Origin: Streptomyces hygroscopicus
GTDB taxonomy: Bacteria > Actinomycetota > Actinomycetes > Streptomycetales > Streptomycetaceae
Assembly (NCBI GenBank): GCA_002021875.1
Contig: CP018627.1
Location: forward strand, 8,618,001 to 8,682,000
Direction of reading: 5' to 3'
Length of the DNA: 64,000 nucleotides
The number at the start of each line of letters is the position of its first letter. Position 1 is the stretch's first letter. Below, one piece after another: positions 16,539 through 25,100 of this stretch. The position numbers were made by a program, and so were the translations under genes. Below the pieces are notes generated by a model. The model saw only the letters and a list, made by a program, of their open reading frames with translations, was not told the DNA's origin and did not search any database.

Positions 16539-17999
16539 GTGCCAGACACAAACGAAGCTGTCACCCACGCGTTCTGGCTCGCCGGCCGCAAGGCGACGGG
16601 CGAGAGCACGCTCGAGGTCACCTCGCCCTGGGACGGCCGCCGCGTCGGCGTGGTGAGCGTTCCCACCGATGCGCAGATCGAGGAGGCCGTCGCCGCGGCC
16701 GACGCGGTGCGCGAGGAGTTCGCCGCGACCCCCGCGCATGTCCGGGCCGCCGCGCTGGACCATGTGTCGCGCCGTCTCGCCGAGCGCAGTGAGGAGATCG
16801 CCCGGCTGATCTCGGACGAGAACGGCAAGCCGATCAAGTGGGCGCGCGGCGAGGTGGGCCGCGCCGTGTCCGTGTTCCGGTTCGCGGCCGAGGAGGCCCG
16901 CCGGTTCAACAGCGGGGAGGCCCAGCGGCTGGACACCGACGCCGGTGGCACCGGGCGGCTCGCGCTGACCCGCCGCTTCCCGCGCGGCACCGTGCTCGGC
17001 ATCGCGCCGTTCAACTTCCCGCTGAACCTCAGCGCCCACAAGGTCGCCCCGGCGATCGCGGTCGGCACGCCGATCATCCTCAAGCCAGCACCCGCGACCC
17101 CGCTGTCCGCGCTGATCCTCGGCGAGCTGCTGGCCGAGACCGAGCTCCCGGCGGGCTCCTGGAGCGTCCTTACGGTGCCCAACGACCGGATGCCCGCGCT
17201 GGTCCAGGACGAGCGGCTGCCGGTCATCTCCTTCACCGGTTCGGAGAAGGTCGGCTACGCGATCAAGGAGTCGGTGCCGCTCAAGCACTGCACCCTGGAG
17301 CTCGGTGGCAACGGCGCCGCGGTCGTCCTGTCGGACTACGCCTCCGACGCCGACCTCGACTGGGCGGCCACCCGCATCGGCACCTTCTCCAACTACCAGG
17401 GCGGACAGTCCTGCATCTCCGTGCAGCGGGTGATCGCGGACGCGTCCGTCTACGAGGAGCTCGTGCCGAAGATCGTCGCGGCCGTCGAGGGGCAGGTCAC
17501 CGGCGACCCGACCGATGACGCCACCGATGTCGGCCCGCTGATCAGCGAGGACGCCGCCAAGCGTGTCGAGTCCTGGGTCGACGAGGCCGTCCGGGCCGGT
17601 GCGAAGCTGCTGACCGGCGGCAAGCGCGAGGGCTCGAACTATGCCCCGACCGTGCTCGCGGACGTCCCCGCGGATGTCACCCTCTCCTGCGAGGAGGTCT
17701 TCGGGCCGGTGCTCACCCTGCGCAAGGTGACGGACGAGGACGAGGCGTTCGCGGCCGTCAACGACTCCAAGTACGGCCTCCAGGCGGGCGTCTTCACCCG
17801 CGAGGTGCGCACCGCCTTCCGCGCCCACCGCGCGCTGGAGGTCGGCGGCGTGATCATCGGCGATGTGCCCTCGTACCGCGCCGACCAGATGCCGTACGGC
17901 GGCGCCAAGAAGTCCGGCGTCGGCCGCGAGGGCGTGCGGTACGCGATGGAGGACTACACCTACGAGCGGGTCATGGTCCTCACCGGCCTCGACCTCTGA
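16539..17999 (+). CDS. Aldehyde dehydrogenase, succinate-semialdehyde type
   Basis: An aldehyde dehydrogenase of 486 residues. It has the cofactor segment LGIAPFNFPLNLSAHK, the general-base Glu in CTLELGGNGAAVVLSDYASD, and the catalytic Cys in NYQGGQSCISVQRV. GQSCIS resembles phosphorylating/CoA-independent semialdehyde dehydrogenases used for glyceraldehyde or succinate semialdehyde. The context (GabT and PucR immediately upstream) favours oxidation of succinate semialdehyde to succinate, completing the GABA shunt. The GTG at 16539 opens MPDTNEAV; the nearest ribosome-like motif, AAGGG at 16522-16526, is rather far. A strong hairpin ends the transcript. Confidence 0.85.
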   Translation: MPDTNEAVTHAFWLAGRKATGESTLEVTSPWDGRRVGVVSVPTDAQIEEAVAAADAVREEFAATPAHVRAAALDHVSRRLAERSEEIARLISDENGKPIKWARGEVGRAVSVFRFAAEEARRFNSGEAQRLDTDAGGTGRLALTRRFPRGTVLGIAPFNFPLNLSAHKVAPAIAVGTPIILKPAPATPLSALILGELLAETELPAGSWSVLTVPNDRMPALVQDERLPVISFTGSEKVGYAIKESVPLKHCTLELGGNGAAVVLSDYASDADLDWAATRIGTFSNYQGGQSCISVQRVIADASVYEELVPKIVAAVEGQVTGDPTDDATDVGPLISEDAAKRVESWVDEAVRAGAKLLTGGKREGSNYAPTVLADVPADVTLSCEEVFGPVLTLRKVTDEDEAFAAVNDSKYGLQAGVFTREVRTAFRAHRALEVGGVIIGDVPSYRADQMPYGGAKKSGVGREGVRYAMEDYTYERVMVLTGLDL

Positions 18000-18006
18000 T
18001 CCACCC

Positions 18007-18038
18007 CGCCGGGCCCCGCCCCACGGCGGGGCCCGGCG
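18007..18038. terminator. Bidirectional terminator, perfect 14-bp stem
   Basis: CGCCGGGCCCCGCC (18007-18020), loop CCAC, GGCGGGGCCCGGCG (18025-18038). It lies eight bases past the dehydrogenase stop and before the convergent GH3 gene. Confidence 0.85.
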
Positions 18039-18096
18039 CAGGGGGATCGCTCGCCTCTGCCGCTCCGGAGCCTCAAACCCTCACACCCTCAAACCC

Positions 18097-21093
18097 TCAA
18101 CCGGAGAAGCCGAGACGGGCCAGTCTCAGGCCGCCGCGCAGCGTGAGGTGCAGGTCCTGGACGCCGGTCGGCGGCGTGGGCAGGGCGGCGCGCAGCGTGG
18201 TGTAGGCGTAGCGGCCACCGGTGGGCGGGACGGCGACGGTGGCAAGGGTGGTGCCGTCGGCGAGGTGCACCTCGACCGTCGCGTCATCCCCCGCCCCGGC
18301 CGCGGCCGCGTCGCGCGCCGCCTCGACGGTCATCGACGTGGCGCCCGTGCCGAAGTCACAGGCGCGGAAGAGCAGTCGGCCGACCGCGTCAGCACGGCAG
18401 GCCACCGCGTCCCCGCGGACCTTGGCGCGGTCCACCAGCACGATCCCGTCCGCCGCGTCGTAGTCCGCGGCCTCCAGACCGCGCCGCAGCACCGGGCGCG
18501 GCGTGGGCGGCGGGCCCTCGACGTTGGCGGTGGCGGTGGCGCGCAGATCCGCGCTGGACGCGCCCGCGTGGATCTCGTACGTACCCGGGTCGACGGTCCA
18601 GCGGCCGTGCGCCACGTCCCAGAAGCCCAGCGCGTCCTCGACCGGCACGGTGAAGAACAGCCGCACCCTCTCGCCCCGGCACAGCCGCACCCGGCGGTGG
18701 GCGATCAGCCGGCGGTGCGGCAGCGGGACCCGCGACCCCGGCGCGCTCGCGTAGATCTGCACGACCTCGTCGCCGTCGTACGGACCGGAGTTGGTGATCT
18801 CGCACTCCACGGTGAGCCCCGCCTCCTGCCGCACCGACAGCTCGCCGTAGCTGAAGTCGGTGTACGACAGGCCGTGTCCGAAGGGGAAGAGCGGGGTGCC
18901 GTCGAAGTACAGATAGGTGGCGCGCGAGGCGATGATGTCGTAGTCGAGCAGGTCCGGCAGATCGTCGTGGGAGGCGTACCAGGTCTGCGGCAGCCGCCCC
19001 GCCGGTGAGACGTCCCCGAACAGCACCCGGGCCAGCGCCGTGCCCGCCGCCTGGCCGCCGTGCGCCGTCCACAGCAGCGCGGGCAGTGCGCCGGCCGCCT
19101 CCCCGACCGCGTAGGGATAGCTGGACGTCAGCACCAGCGCGGTCCGCGGATTGGCGGCGTGGGCCGCGCGCCACAGCCGCTCCTGCTGGGCGGGCAGGGC
19201 GAGGGTGGTGCGGTCCTCGGTCTCCCGGCCGCCGATATGCGGATCGTTCCCCGCCACGACCACCACGGCGTCCGCCCGCGCGGCGGCGCGGGCCACCGCG
19301 TCCTCGCCGCGCTCGACGACCTCCAGTCGGAAGACGGTCCCCTCCGCGCCGCTGTCACGCTCGGCAACCTTCAGCGCGCCCGCGGCGACACAGACGTAGC
19401 CGCCCGTCCCCATGTGCCGGAGGAGGTGTCCGTCGCGGTGTGCTTCGAGCGTGAACGTCTCCTGGACCACCCAGCCCCCGGGCCGCTCGGCCGCCGCGCG
19501 CACGAAGCCGTCGTCGGCCACGGTCAGATAGCGGCCGGAGGGCGCGCGCAGGGTGAGCACACCGCCGCCCCAGTCGGCCAGGGAGAGATCGGTGGGGGTG
19601 TCGCCGACGGTCAGCGGGGGCAGATCGGTACGGCCCGCCGCATGGGCAGGGTTGAGCGAGCCTTCGTCTGCCGGTCCCTCGCCCGTGGGCCCTTCGTCCG
19701 TCGGCCCCTCGTTCGCCGAACGCTCGCCCTCCGCCGCCGCGTCCGGCACCCGCACCCAACCGGCCGCGGTGCGCAGCCGTACGGTGTCCAGGCCGTCCGC
19801 GAACACCACCCGGTCCGCGCCGAGCCGCTCGGCCAGCGCCTCGCGCGGCGAACTGCGCCGGATCAGGCTGCCGCTGTACCAGTCCAGCTTGCACTCGTCC
19901 GCGAGCGGACCGACGACCGCGAGGGTGCGGACGCCGCTGTCGGAGAGCGGCAGCAGACCGTCGTTGGCGAGCAGGACGACGGCCTGTTCGGCGGCCTCCA
20001 GCGCGAGCGCGCGATGGGCGGGGGTGTCGAAGGCGCCGTCGGTTCCGTCTGCCGACCCGCCGGAGCCGTCTGCCGCTCCGTCGGGCTGGTCGGGCCGGTC
20101 GAACTCGTCAGACTCGTCGCACTCGTCGAACTCGCCCAGCGCACACCGCATCGTCAGCAGCCGCCGCACCGCCGTGTCCACCGTGGACGCGTCGATCAGC
20201 CCGCGCTCCAGGGCGCCGCGCACCCGCGCGATCGTCTTCGACGCGTCCTGGTCGTGGTCGGTGAAGCTGTCCACCCCCGCCAGCAGAGCCGCGGCGATGG
20301 CCTCCTCATGGGTGTCGAAGTAGTGCTCGGAGTCGACCAGATTGGACGGCGCGCCCGCGTCGGAGCAGACCACCAGCTCCTGGTCGGTCCAGGTGCGCAA
20401 CTGCTCGCGCAGATAGGGGGAGACGTGGTTGGGCCGCCCGTTGACCAGGTTGTACGCGGGCATCACCCCGGCCACCGCGCCCGCCCGCACCGCCCCGCGG
20501 AAGGCGGCCAGATCGTATTCGTGCAGCACCCGCGGCCGTACCGAGGAGGAGGTGGTGTCCCGGTCGGTCTCGTTGTTTTGCGCCAGCCAGTGCTTGAGGA
20601 CGGGCGCGGTGCGCCAGCGCTCCGCGTGGTCGCCGCGCAGCCCGCGGGTGTAGGCCGTGGCCAGGGCCGAGGTGAGACACGGATCCTCGGCGTACCCCTC
20701 CTCGTTGCGGCCCCAGCGCGGATCGCGCAGCAGATTCACCGTCGGCGACCACACATTGAGGCCCACCCGCGGATCGCGTGCGCGCATGGCCCGTGCCTCG
20801 CGGCCGACCGCCTCGCCGACGCGCCGCACCAGCTCCGGGTTCCAGGTCGCGCCGAGCCCGACGGCCTGGGGAAAGACGGTCGCCGGACCCATCCAGGCGA
20901 CACCGTGCAGCGCCTCCTGCCCGGTACGGAAGGGCGCGAGGCCGAGCCGCTCCACTCCCGGCGCGAACTGGTGCAGCATCGCGATCCGTTCATCGAGCGT
21001 GAGCCGGGTCAGCAGATCCGCCACGCGCGTACGCGCCGGCAGCCGCGTATCGCGAAACGGCGGACGCGTGATCAGACCACCGTCATCACTCAT
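18097..21093 (-). CDS. Glycoside hydrolase family 3 beta-glycosidase with fascin-like insert and C-terminal CBM6-like domain
   Basis: A 998-residue cytoplasmic enzyme (no signal peptide seen) that would cleave terminal beta-linked sugars from imported oligosaccharides. Order: GH3 N-terminal barrel about 15-300 with KHWLAQNNETDRD and the probable nucleophile D245 in LVVCSDAGAP; an acidic Asp/Ser/Gly linker around 315-350; GH3 C-terminal domain split by a beta-trefoil/fascin-like insert around 510-590 (LRAPSGRYLTVADDGF); a fibronectin-III-like domain about 770-840; and a CBM6-like domain to the end. The ATG at 21093 is used; GTG at 21096 is equally spaced from AAGGGG. A LacI-type operator lies at 21161-21174. 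It diverges from the importer genes. Confidence 0.88.
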   Translation of the reverse strand: MSDDGGLITRPPFRDTRLPARTRVADLLTRLTLDERIAMLHQFAPGVERLGLAPFRTGQEALHGVAWMGPATVFPQAVGLGATWNPELVRRVGEAVGREARAMRARDPRVGLNVWSPTVNLLRDPRWGRNEEGYAEDPCLTSALATAYTRGLRGDHAERWRTAPVLKHWLAQNNETDRDTTSSSVRPRVLHEYDLAAFRGAVRAGAVAGVMPAYNLVNGRPNHVSPYLREQLRTWTDQELVVCSDAGAPSNLVDSEHYFDTHEEAIAAALLAGVDSFTDHDQDASKTIARVRGALERGLIDASTVDTAVRRLLTMRCALGEFDECDESDEFDRPDQPDGAADGSGGSADGTDGAFDTPAHRALALEAAEQAVVLLANDGLLPLSDSGVRTLAVVGPLADECKLDWYSGSLIRRSSPREALAERLGADRVVFADGLDTVRLRTAAGWVRVPDAAAEGERSANEGPTDEGPTGEGPADEGSLNPAHAAGRTDLPPLTVGDTPTDLSLADWGGGVLTLRAPSGRYLTVADDGFVRAAAERPGGWVVQETFTLEAHRDGHLLRHMGTGGYVCVAAGALKVAERDSGAEGTVFRLEVVERGEDAVARAAARADAVVVVAGNDPHIGGRETEDRTTLALPAQQERLWRAAHAANPRTALVLTSSYPYAVGEAAGALPALLWTAHGGQAAGTALARVLFGDVSPAGRLPQTWYASHDDLPDLLDYDIIASRATYLYFDGTPLFPFGHGLSYTDFSYGELSVRQEAGLTVECEITNSGPYDGDEVVQIYASAPGSRVPLPHRRLIAHRRVRLCRGERVRLFFTVPVEDALGFWDVAHGRWTVDPGTYEIHAGASSADLRATATANVEGPPPTPRPVLRRGLEAADYDAADGIVLVDRAKVRGDAVACRADAVGRLLFRACDFGTGATSMTVEAARDAAAAGAGDDATVEVHLADGTTLATVAVPPTGGRYAYTTLRAALPTPPTGVQDLHLTLRGGLRLARLGFSG

Positions 21094-21160
21094 CACGGAT
21101 ACCGATCCCCTTACCCAGAGTTCGCCGGAGACGTGCCGCACAACGTGATGCGTCTTCGAT

Positions 21161-21174
21161 TCGAAGCGCTTCGA
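21161..21174. promoter_or_regulatory. LacI-type operator upstream of the GH3 gene
   Basis: Perfect 14-bp palindrome TCGAAGCGCTTCGA, 68 bp upstream of the GH3 start. Identical sites lie at 21331 and 29169 and a near-identical one at 29082. The central AAGCGCTT is the pattern expected for LacI-family repressors. Confidence 0.85.
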
Positions 21175-21330
21175 TGCTGGAGGCGCCACACCGACCCTGT
21201 CAAGGCTCACGAGTCAATGGCCCGCAACCGTCACCACGGGTGCCCAGATCCTCGATCGCCGGACGCCCAACGGCTCATTTCGACACCGCTCTTGCGCGAC
21301 CTCACCCCCCGACCTAACCTCAGCGCAATA

Positions 21331-21344
21331 TCGAAGCGCTTCGA
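21331..21344. promoter_or_regulatory. LacI-type operator upstream of the importer operon
   Basis: Perfect palindrome TCGAAGCGCTTCGA, 43 bp upstream of the binding-protein ATG, so probably overlapping or just downstream of its promoter. Identical to the site at 21161; together they flank the 293-bp divergent spacer. Confidence 0.85.
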
Positions 21345-21386
21345 CCATCAGTCGTACGGCGGGCACGCCACGAAGGGTTGACGCAC

Positions 21387-23069
21387 ATGTCGAACTCCCA
21401 GGCTTCGGCCTCCACTTCCGCTCCCAGCCGAAGAACCTTCCTGGCCTCCACGGCGGTTGCCGCGGCGTCCGTCGCGGGAGGGATACCGCTGCTGTCCGGG
21501 TGCTCCACCGAGGAGGGCTCCGGCAAGGGTGGCACCACCTCCGGCAAGGAGCTGAAGAACCTGCTGCCGACCTATGTGGCCTCGACCGTGGCGGACCCGG
21601 ACATCCCCAGCGTCAACGGCTCCAGCCCCGGCTACACCAAGGCCCCGCCCGCCGCCGACCTGGTCGTCTCCGTGAAGGGCAAGCCCGGCCACGGTGGCGG
21701 CTACACGATGTTCGAACCGCTGTGGGGCACCCCGCCGCCCAAGAACAACGCCTACTACAAGGCGGTCAACGACGCGCTCGGCGCCAAGATCAGCCTGCAG
21801 CCGCAGGACGGCAACACCTACGGCGAGAAGCTCGGCGCCGTCCTCGCCTCCGGCGATATCGCCGATATCGTGATGATCCCGCTATGGGAGATGGGCGGGC
21901 GGATCCATGGCGCGGTCAGCGCCAAATTCGCCGATCTGGGCCCGTATCTCTCCGGCGACAAGGTCAAGAAATATCCGAACCTCGCCGCCATTCCCACCGC
22001 CGCCTGGCAGATGTCCGTCTTCGGCGGCAAGCTCCGCGGGCTGCCGATGCCCTTGCGCCCGCTCGCCGGCGTCATTCCGTACTACCGCGAGGACATCTTC
22101 GCCAAGGAGGGCTACCAGGTCCCGAAGAGTCCGGCGGAATTCCTCGCTCTGGCCAAGGAGATCACCCGGCCCAAGAGCAAGGTATGGGCCTGCGACGACA
22201 TGTGGTGGTCGGCGCAGCGGTTCTTCGGCTGCCCGGGGGAGAAGCCGTACTACTGGGTCGAGAAGGACGGCAAGCTGGTCCACAAGGTCGAGACCGAGAA
22301 CTATCTCGAGGCCCTGGAATGGTGCCGCAAGCTCTTCGCCAAGGGCTATGTGCACCCCGACGCGGTCGCGGGCAAGGCCAATGACGCGCTGACCCGCTTC
22401 ACCTCCGGCCAGACGCTCCTCTACAACGACGGCGACGCCAAGTGGTACGGCGCCACCTTCGAACAGGCCGGGCCGAACCCCGAATTCAAGATCCAGGGAA
22501 TGGACTGGTTCGGCCCCGACGGCGGCGACCCGGTCATCTATCTCGACCCGCCCGCCCAGATCTGGTCCTTCCTCAACAAGAACCTCTCCAAGGACGAGAT
22601 CGAGGAAATCCTCGCCCTCGCGAACTTCATCGCCGCGCCCTTCGGCACCAAGGAACAGCGCCTCATCGACTACGGCGTCGAAGGCGTGCACCACGACATG
22701 AAGAAGGGGGTGCCGGTCAAGAACGCCACGGGCGTCCGGGACGTCCAGGACACCTACCGCTTCATCGCCTCCCCGCAGGCGAGCGTCGCCTATCCGGACT
22801 TTCCGCAGATGGTCGAGGACTACTGCGGCTGGATGCAGCGGATGGGCAAGTTCGCCAGGAAGCCGCTCTTCTACGGGATGCAGATCCAGGAGCCCAACCG
22901 GTACGCCTCGCTCTACACGCCCTTCGAGGACCTCGCCAAGGACGTCACCCGTGGCCGTAAGTCCATCAAGGACGCCCAGCAGGCCATCAGCGACTGGCGC
23001 GGCGGTGGCGGCGACCGGCTCCGCGACTGGTACGCGAAGCTTCTCGACAAGAACGGCAGCGGCGCCTGA
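21387..23069 (+). CDS. ABC sugar importer substrate-binding lipoprotein (LplA-like, Tat signal)
   Basis: A 560-residue extracellular solute-binding protein. The N-terminus has a twin-arginine signal SRRTFLASTAVAAASVAGG and a lipobox LLSGC, so the mature protein is a lipid-anchored receptor. Length above 500 residues and the segment YYKAVNDALGAKISLQPQDG place it with LplA/AlgQ-like oligosaccharide binders rather than small-sugar binders. The ATG at 21387 is nine bases after GAAGGG. Its stop overlaps the permease start (TGATG). It would capture a plant-polysaccharide oligomer released by the secreted GH12 enzyme, the importer being completed by the next two genes and an ATPase encoded elsewhere. 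Confidence 0.9.
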   Translation: MSNSQASASTSAPSRRTFLASTAVAAASVAGGIPLLSGCSTEEGSGKGGTTSGKELKNLLPTYVASTVADPDIPSVNGSSPGYTKAPPAADLVVSVKGKPGHGGGYTMFEPLWGTPPPKNNAYYKAVNDALGAKISLQPQDGNTYGEKLGAVLASGDIADIVMIPLWEMGGRIHGAVSAKFADLGPYLSGDKVKKYPNLAAIPTAAWQMSVFGGKLRGLPMPLRPLAGVIPYYREDIFAKEGYQVPKSPAEFLALAKEITRPKSKVWACDDMWWSAQRFFGCPGEKPYYWVEKDGKLVHKVETENYLEALEWCRKLFAKGYVHPDAVAGKANDALTRFTSGQTLLYNDGDAKWYGATFEQAGPNPEFKIQGMDWFGPDGGDPVIYLDPPAQIWSFLNKNLSKDEIEEILALANFIAAPFGTKEQRLIDYGVEGVHHDMKKGVPVKNATGVRDVQDTYRFIASPQASVAYPDFPQMVEDYCGWMQRMGKFARKPLFYGMQIQEPNRYASLYTPFEDLAKDVTRGRKSIKDAQQAISDWRGGGGDRLRDWYAKLLDKNGSGA

Positions 23070-24097
23070 TGACGCCGGACATCCGCGGCCGGGCCACCAG
23101 CCGCCGGAACGGAGGCGGCCCGACCAAGGGCCCCGGCCGCGCGAAGGCCCGTGGCACTTCGGCGGGTCGCGGGGTCCCGACGGGCCGCGGCGGATGGTGG
23201 CACCGGCTGCGCCGGGACCGCCCCCTGCTGCTGATGACCGCGCCCGCCGTCGGTCTGCTGCTGCTGTTCACCTACGTTCCGCTGATCTGGACCACCGTCG
23301 CCTATCTGGACTACGACCCGTTCACCCAGGGGCTGTGGACCAGCCCCTGGGTGGGTTTCGACAACTTCACCCTCCTCTTCGAGGACAGCCGTTTCTGGGA
23401 CGCATTCGCCAACACCCTCTCCATCACCTTCATCCAGCTGGTGCTGTTCTTCCCGGTGCCCATCGCGCTGGCGCTGCTGCTCAACAGCGTGCTCAGCGAC
23501 CGGGTCCGCGGCCTGGTGCAGTCGATCCTGTATCTGCCGCACTTCTTCTCCTGGGTGCTGGTCGTCACGATCTTCCAGCAGATGCTCGGCGGCGCCGGGC
23601 TGCTCGCCCAGCAGCTGCGCGCCCATGGGCACGAGGGCTTCGACCTGATGACCGACCCGGCGGTGTTCAAGTTCCTGATCACCGCCCAGTTGGTGTGGAA
23701 GGACGCGGGCTGGGGCGTGATCGTCTTCCTGGCCGCCCTCTCCGCCGTCAACCAGGACCTCTACGAGGCCGCGGCGGTGGACGGCGCGAGCCGCTGGCGC
23801 CGGATGTGGCACGTCACCCTGCCCGCGCTGCGCCCCGTGGTCGCCCTGTTGCTGGTGCTGCGCGTCGGCGACTCGCTGACCGTCGGCTTCGAGCAGATCC
23901 TGCTCCAGCGCGACGCGGTGGGGCCCGGCGCCTCGGAGGTCTTCGACACCTATGTGTGGTGGGTCGGCATCGCCAACACCGACTACGGGATCGCCGCCGC
24001 CGGCGGGCTGATCAAGGGCGTCTTCAGCCTGGTGCTGGTGCTGATCGCCAACAAAGTCGCCCATATGCTCGGCGAGCAGGGGGTTTACCGGAAATGA
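23069..24097 (+). CDS. ABC sugar importer permease, LplB-like
   Basis: A 342-residue membrane subunit with a basic Arg/Gly-rich N-terminal tail of about 45 residues, then six helices starting LLLMTAPAVGLLLLFTYVPL. The EAA loop is LYEAAAVDGASRWRRMWHVT, which contacts the ATPase. FNYxxPF-type landmarks such as VGFDNFTLLFEDSRFWDAF are typical of this permease group. It overlaps the preceding stop by one base and the next start by four (ATGA), so the genes are translationally coupled. Confidence 0.9.
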   Translation: MTPDIRGRATSRRNGGGPTKGPGRAKARGTSAGRGVPTGRGGWWHRLRRDRPLLLMTAPAVGLLLLFTYVPLIWTTVAYLDYDPFTQGLWTSPWVGFDNFTLLFEDSRFWDAFANTLSITFIQLVLFFPVPIALALLLNSVLSDRVRGLVQSILYLPHFFSWVLVVTIFQQMLGGAGLLAQQLRAHGHEGFDLMTDPAVFKFLITAQLVWKDAGWGVIVFLAALSAVNQDLYEAAAVDGASRWRRMWHVTLPALRPVVALLLVLRVGDSLTVGFEQILLQRDAVGPGASEVFDTYVWWVGIANTDYGIAAAGGLIKGVFSLVLVLIANKVAHMLGEQGVYRK

Positions 24098-25056
24098 CCG
24101 TGACCGAGCGGACCCCGGCCCCGCACACCCCGCCCACATCCACCGCCCCGCCGCCGCGGCGGCGCGGCAGCGAGAAGCGCCCGGTGTGGGAGGAGGAGCC
24201 CGGCAAGGTCGGCCAGGGGTTGAAGGGGGTCACCCTGACCGGGGTGTGTCTGGTGATCCTCGGCCCGCTGTGGGTGGTGATCGTCACCAGCCTCTCCGAC
24301 CAGAGGACCATCACCGACGCCGGGGGACTGGTGATCGTCCCCAAGACGATCACCTTCCGGGCCTACACGGAACTGCTGAGCGGCGGCACGGTCACCCGCG
24401 CGACGCTCGTCAGCCTCGCGCTCACCGCCGTGGGCACCGTGATCAGCACCGTGGTCTCGGTCCTGTGCGCCTACGGACTGTCCCGCTCGGGGTCCTTCCT
24501 GCACCGGCCGATCCTGATGGTGCTGCTGATCACCATGTTCTTCAACGCCGGTCTCATCCCCACGTATCTGCTGGTCACCGGCGTCGGTCTGGAGGGCAGC
24601 TACTGGTCGATGATCCTGCCCGGGGCCGTCTCGGTCTTCAATGTCCTGGTGCTGCGGGCGTTCTTCCAGAACATCGCGCCGGAGCTGATCGACAGTGCCC
24701 GGATCGACGGCGCGGGGGAGTGTCGGATCCTGCTGCGCATCGTGCTGCCGCTGTCGAAGGCCGTGATCGCGGTGGTCTCGCTGTTCTACGCGGTGGGCTA
24801 CTGGAGCCAGTGGTTCAACGCCATGCTCTACCTCAACGACCAGGACAAATGGCCGCTGCAAATGATCCTGCGCCAGTTGGTGATCAAGCAGCAGGCGCCG
24901 CAGGGCATGTCCCAGATGATCTCCACCCAGCAGATCCCCGGCCTGGCCGTGCAGATGGCCGTCATGGTGCTCGCGCTGATCCCCGTCGCGGTGCTCTACC
25001 CCTTCGTCCAGAAGCACTTCACCAAGGGCATGCTCACCGGCGCCGTCAAGGGCTGA
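24094..25056 (+). CDS. ABC sugar importer permease, LplC/YteP-like
   Basis: Second permease, 320 residues, six helices after a proline/arginine-rich tail of about 45 residues. The EAA-type loop reads LIDSARIDGAGECRILLRIV, and the C-terminus LYPFVQKHFTKGMLTGAVKG is the standard end of LplC-like proteins. The ATG at 24094 overlaps the previous stop. No ATP-binding subunit follows. In Streptomyces many sugar importers share the ATPase MsiK encoded elsewhere, which is the likely partner here. Confidence 0.9.
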   Translation: MTVTERTPAPHTPPTSTAPPPRRRGSEKRPVWEEEPGKVGQGLKGVTLTGVCLVILGPLWVVIVTSLSDQRTITDAGGLVIVPKTITFRAYTELLSGGTVTRATLVSLALTAVGTVISTVVSVLCAYGLSRSGSFLHRPILMVLLITMFFNAGLIPTYLLVTGVGLEGSYWSMILPGAVSVFNVLVLRAFFQNIAPELIDSARIDGAGECRILLRIVLPLSKAVIAVVSLFYAVGYWSQWFNAMLYLNDQDKWPLQMILRQLVIKQQAPQGMSQMISTQQIPGLAVQMAVMVLALIPVAVLYPFVQKHFTKGMLTGAVKG

Positions 25057-25100
25057 CGCCGGTTGCCCCCGTTCCCAGCCGACCCGAGACGGGAGCCGGT

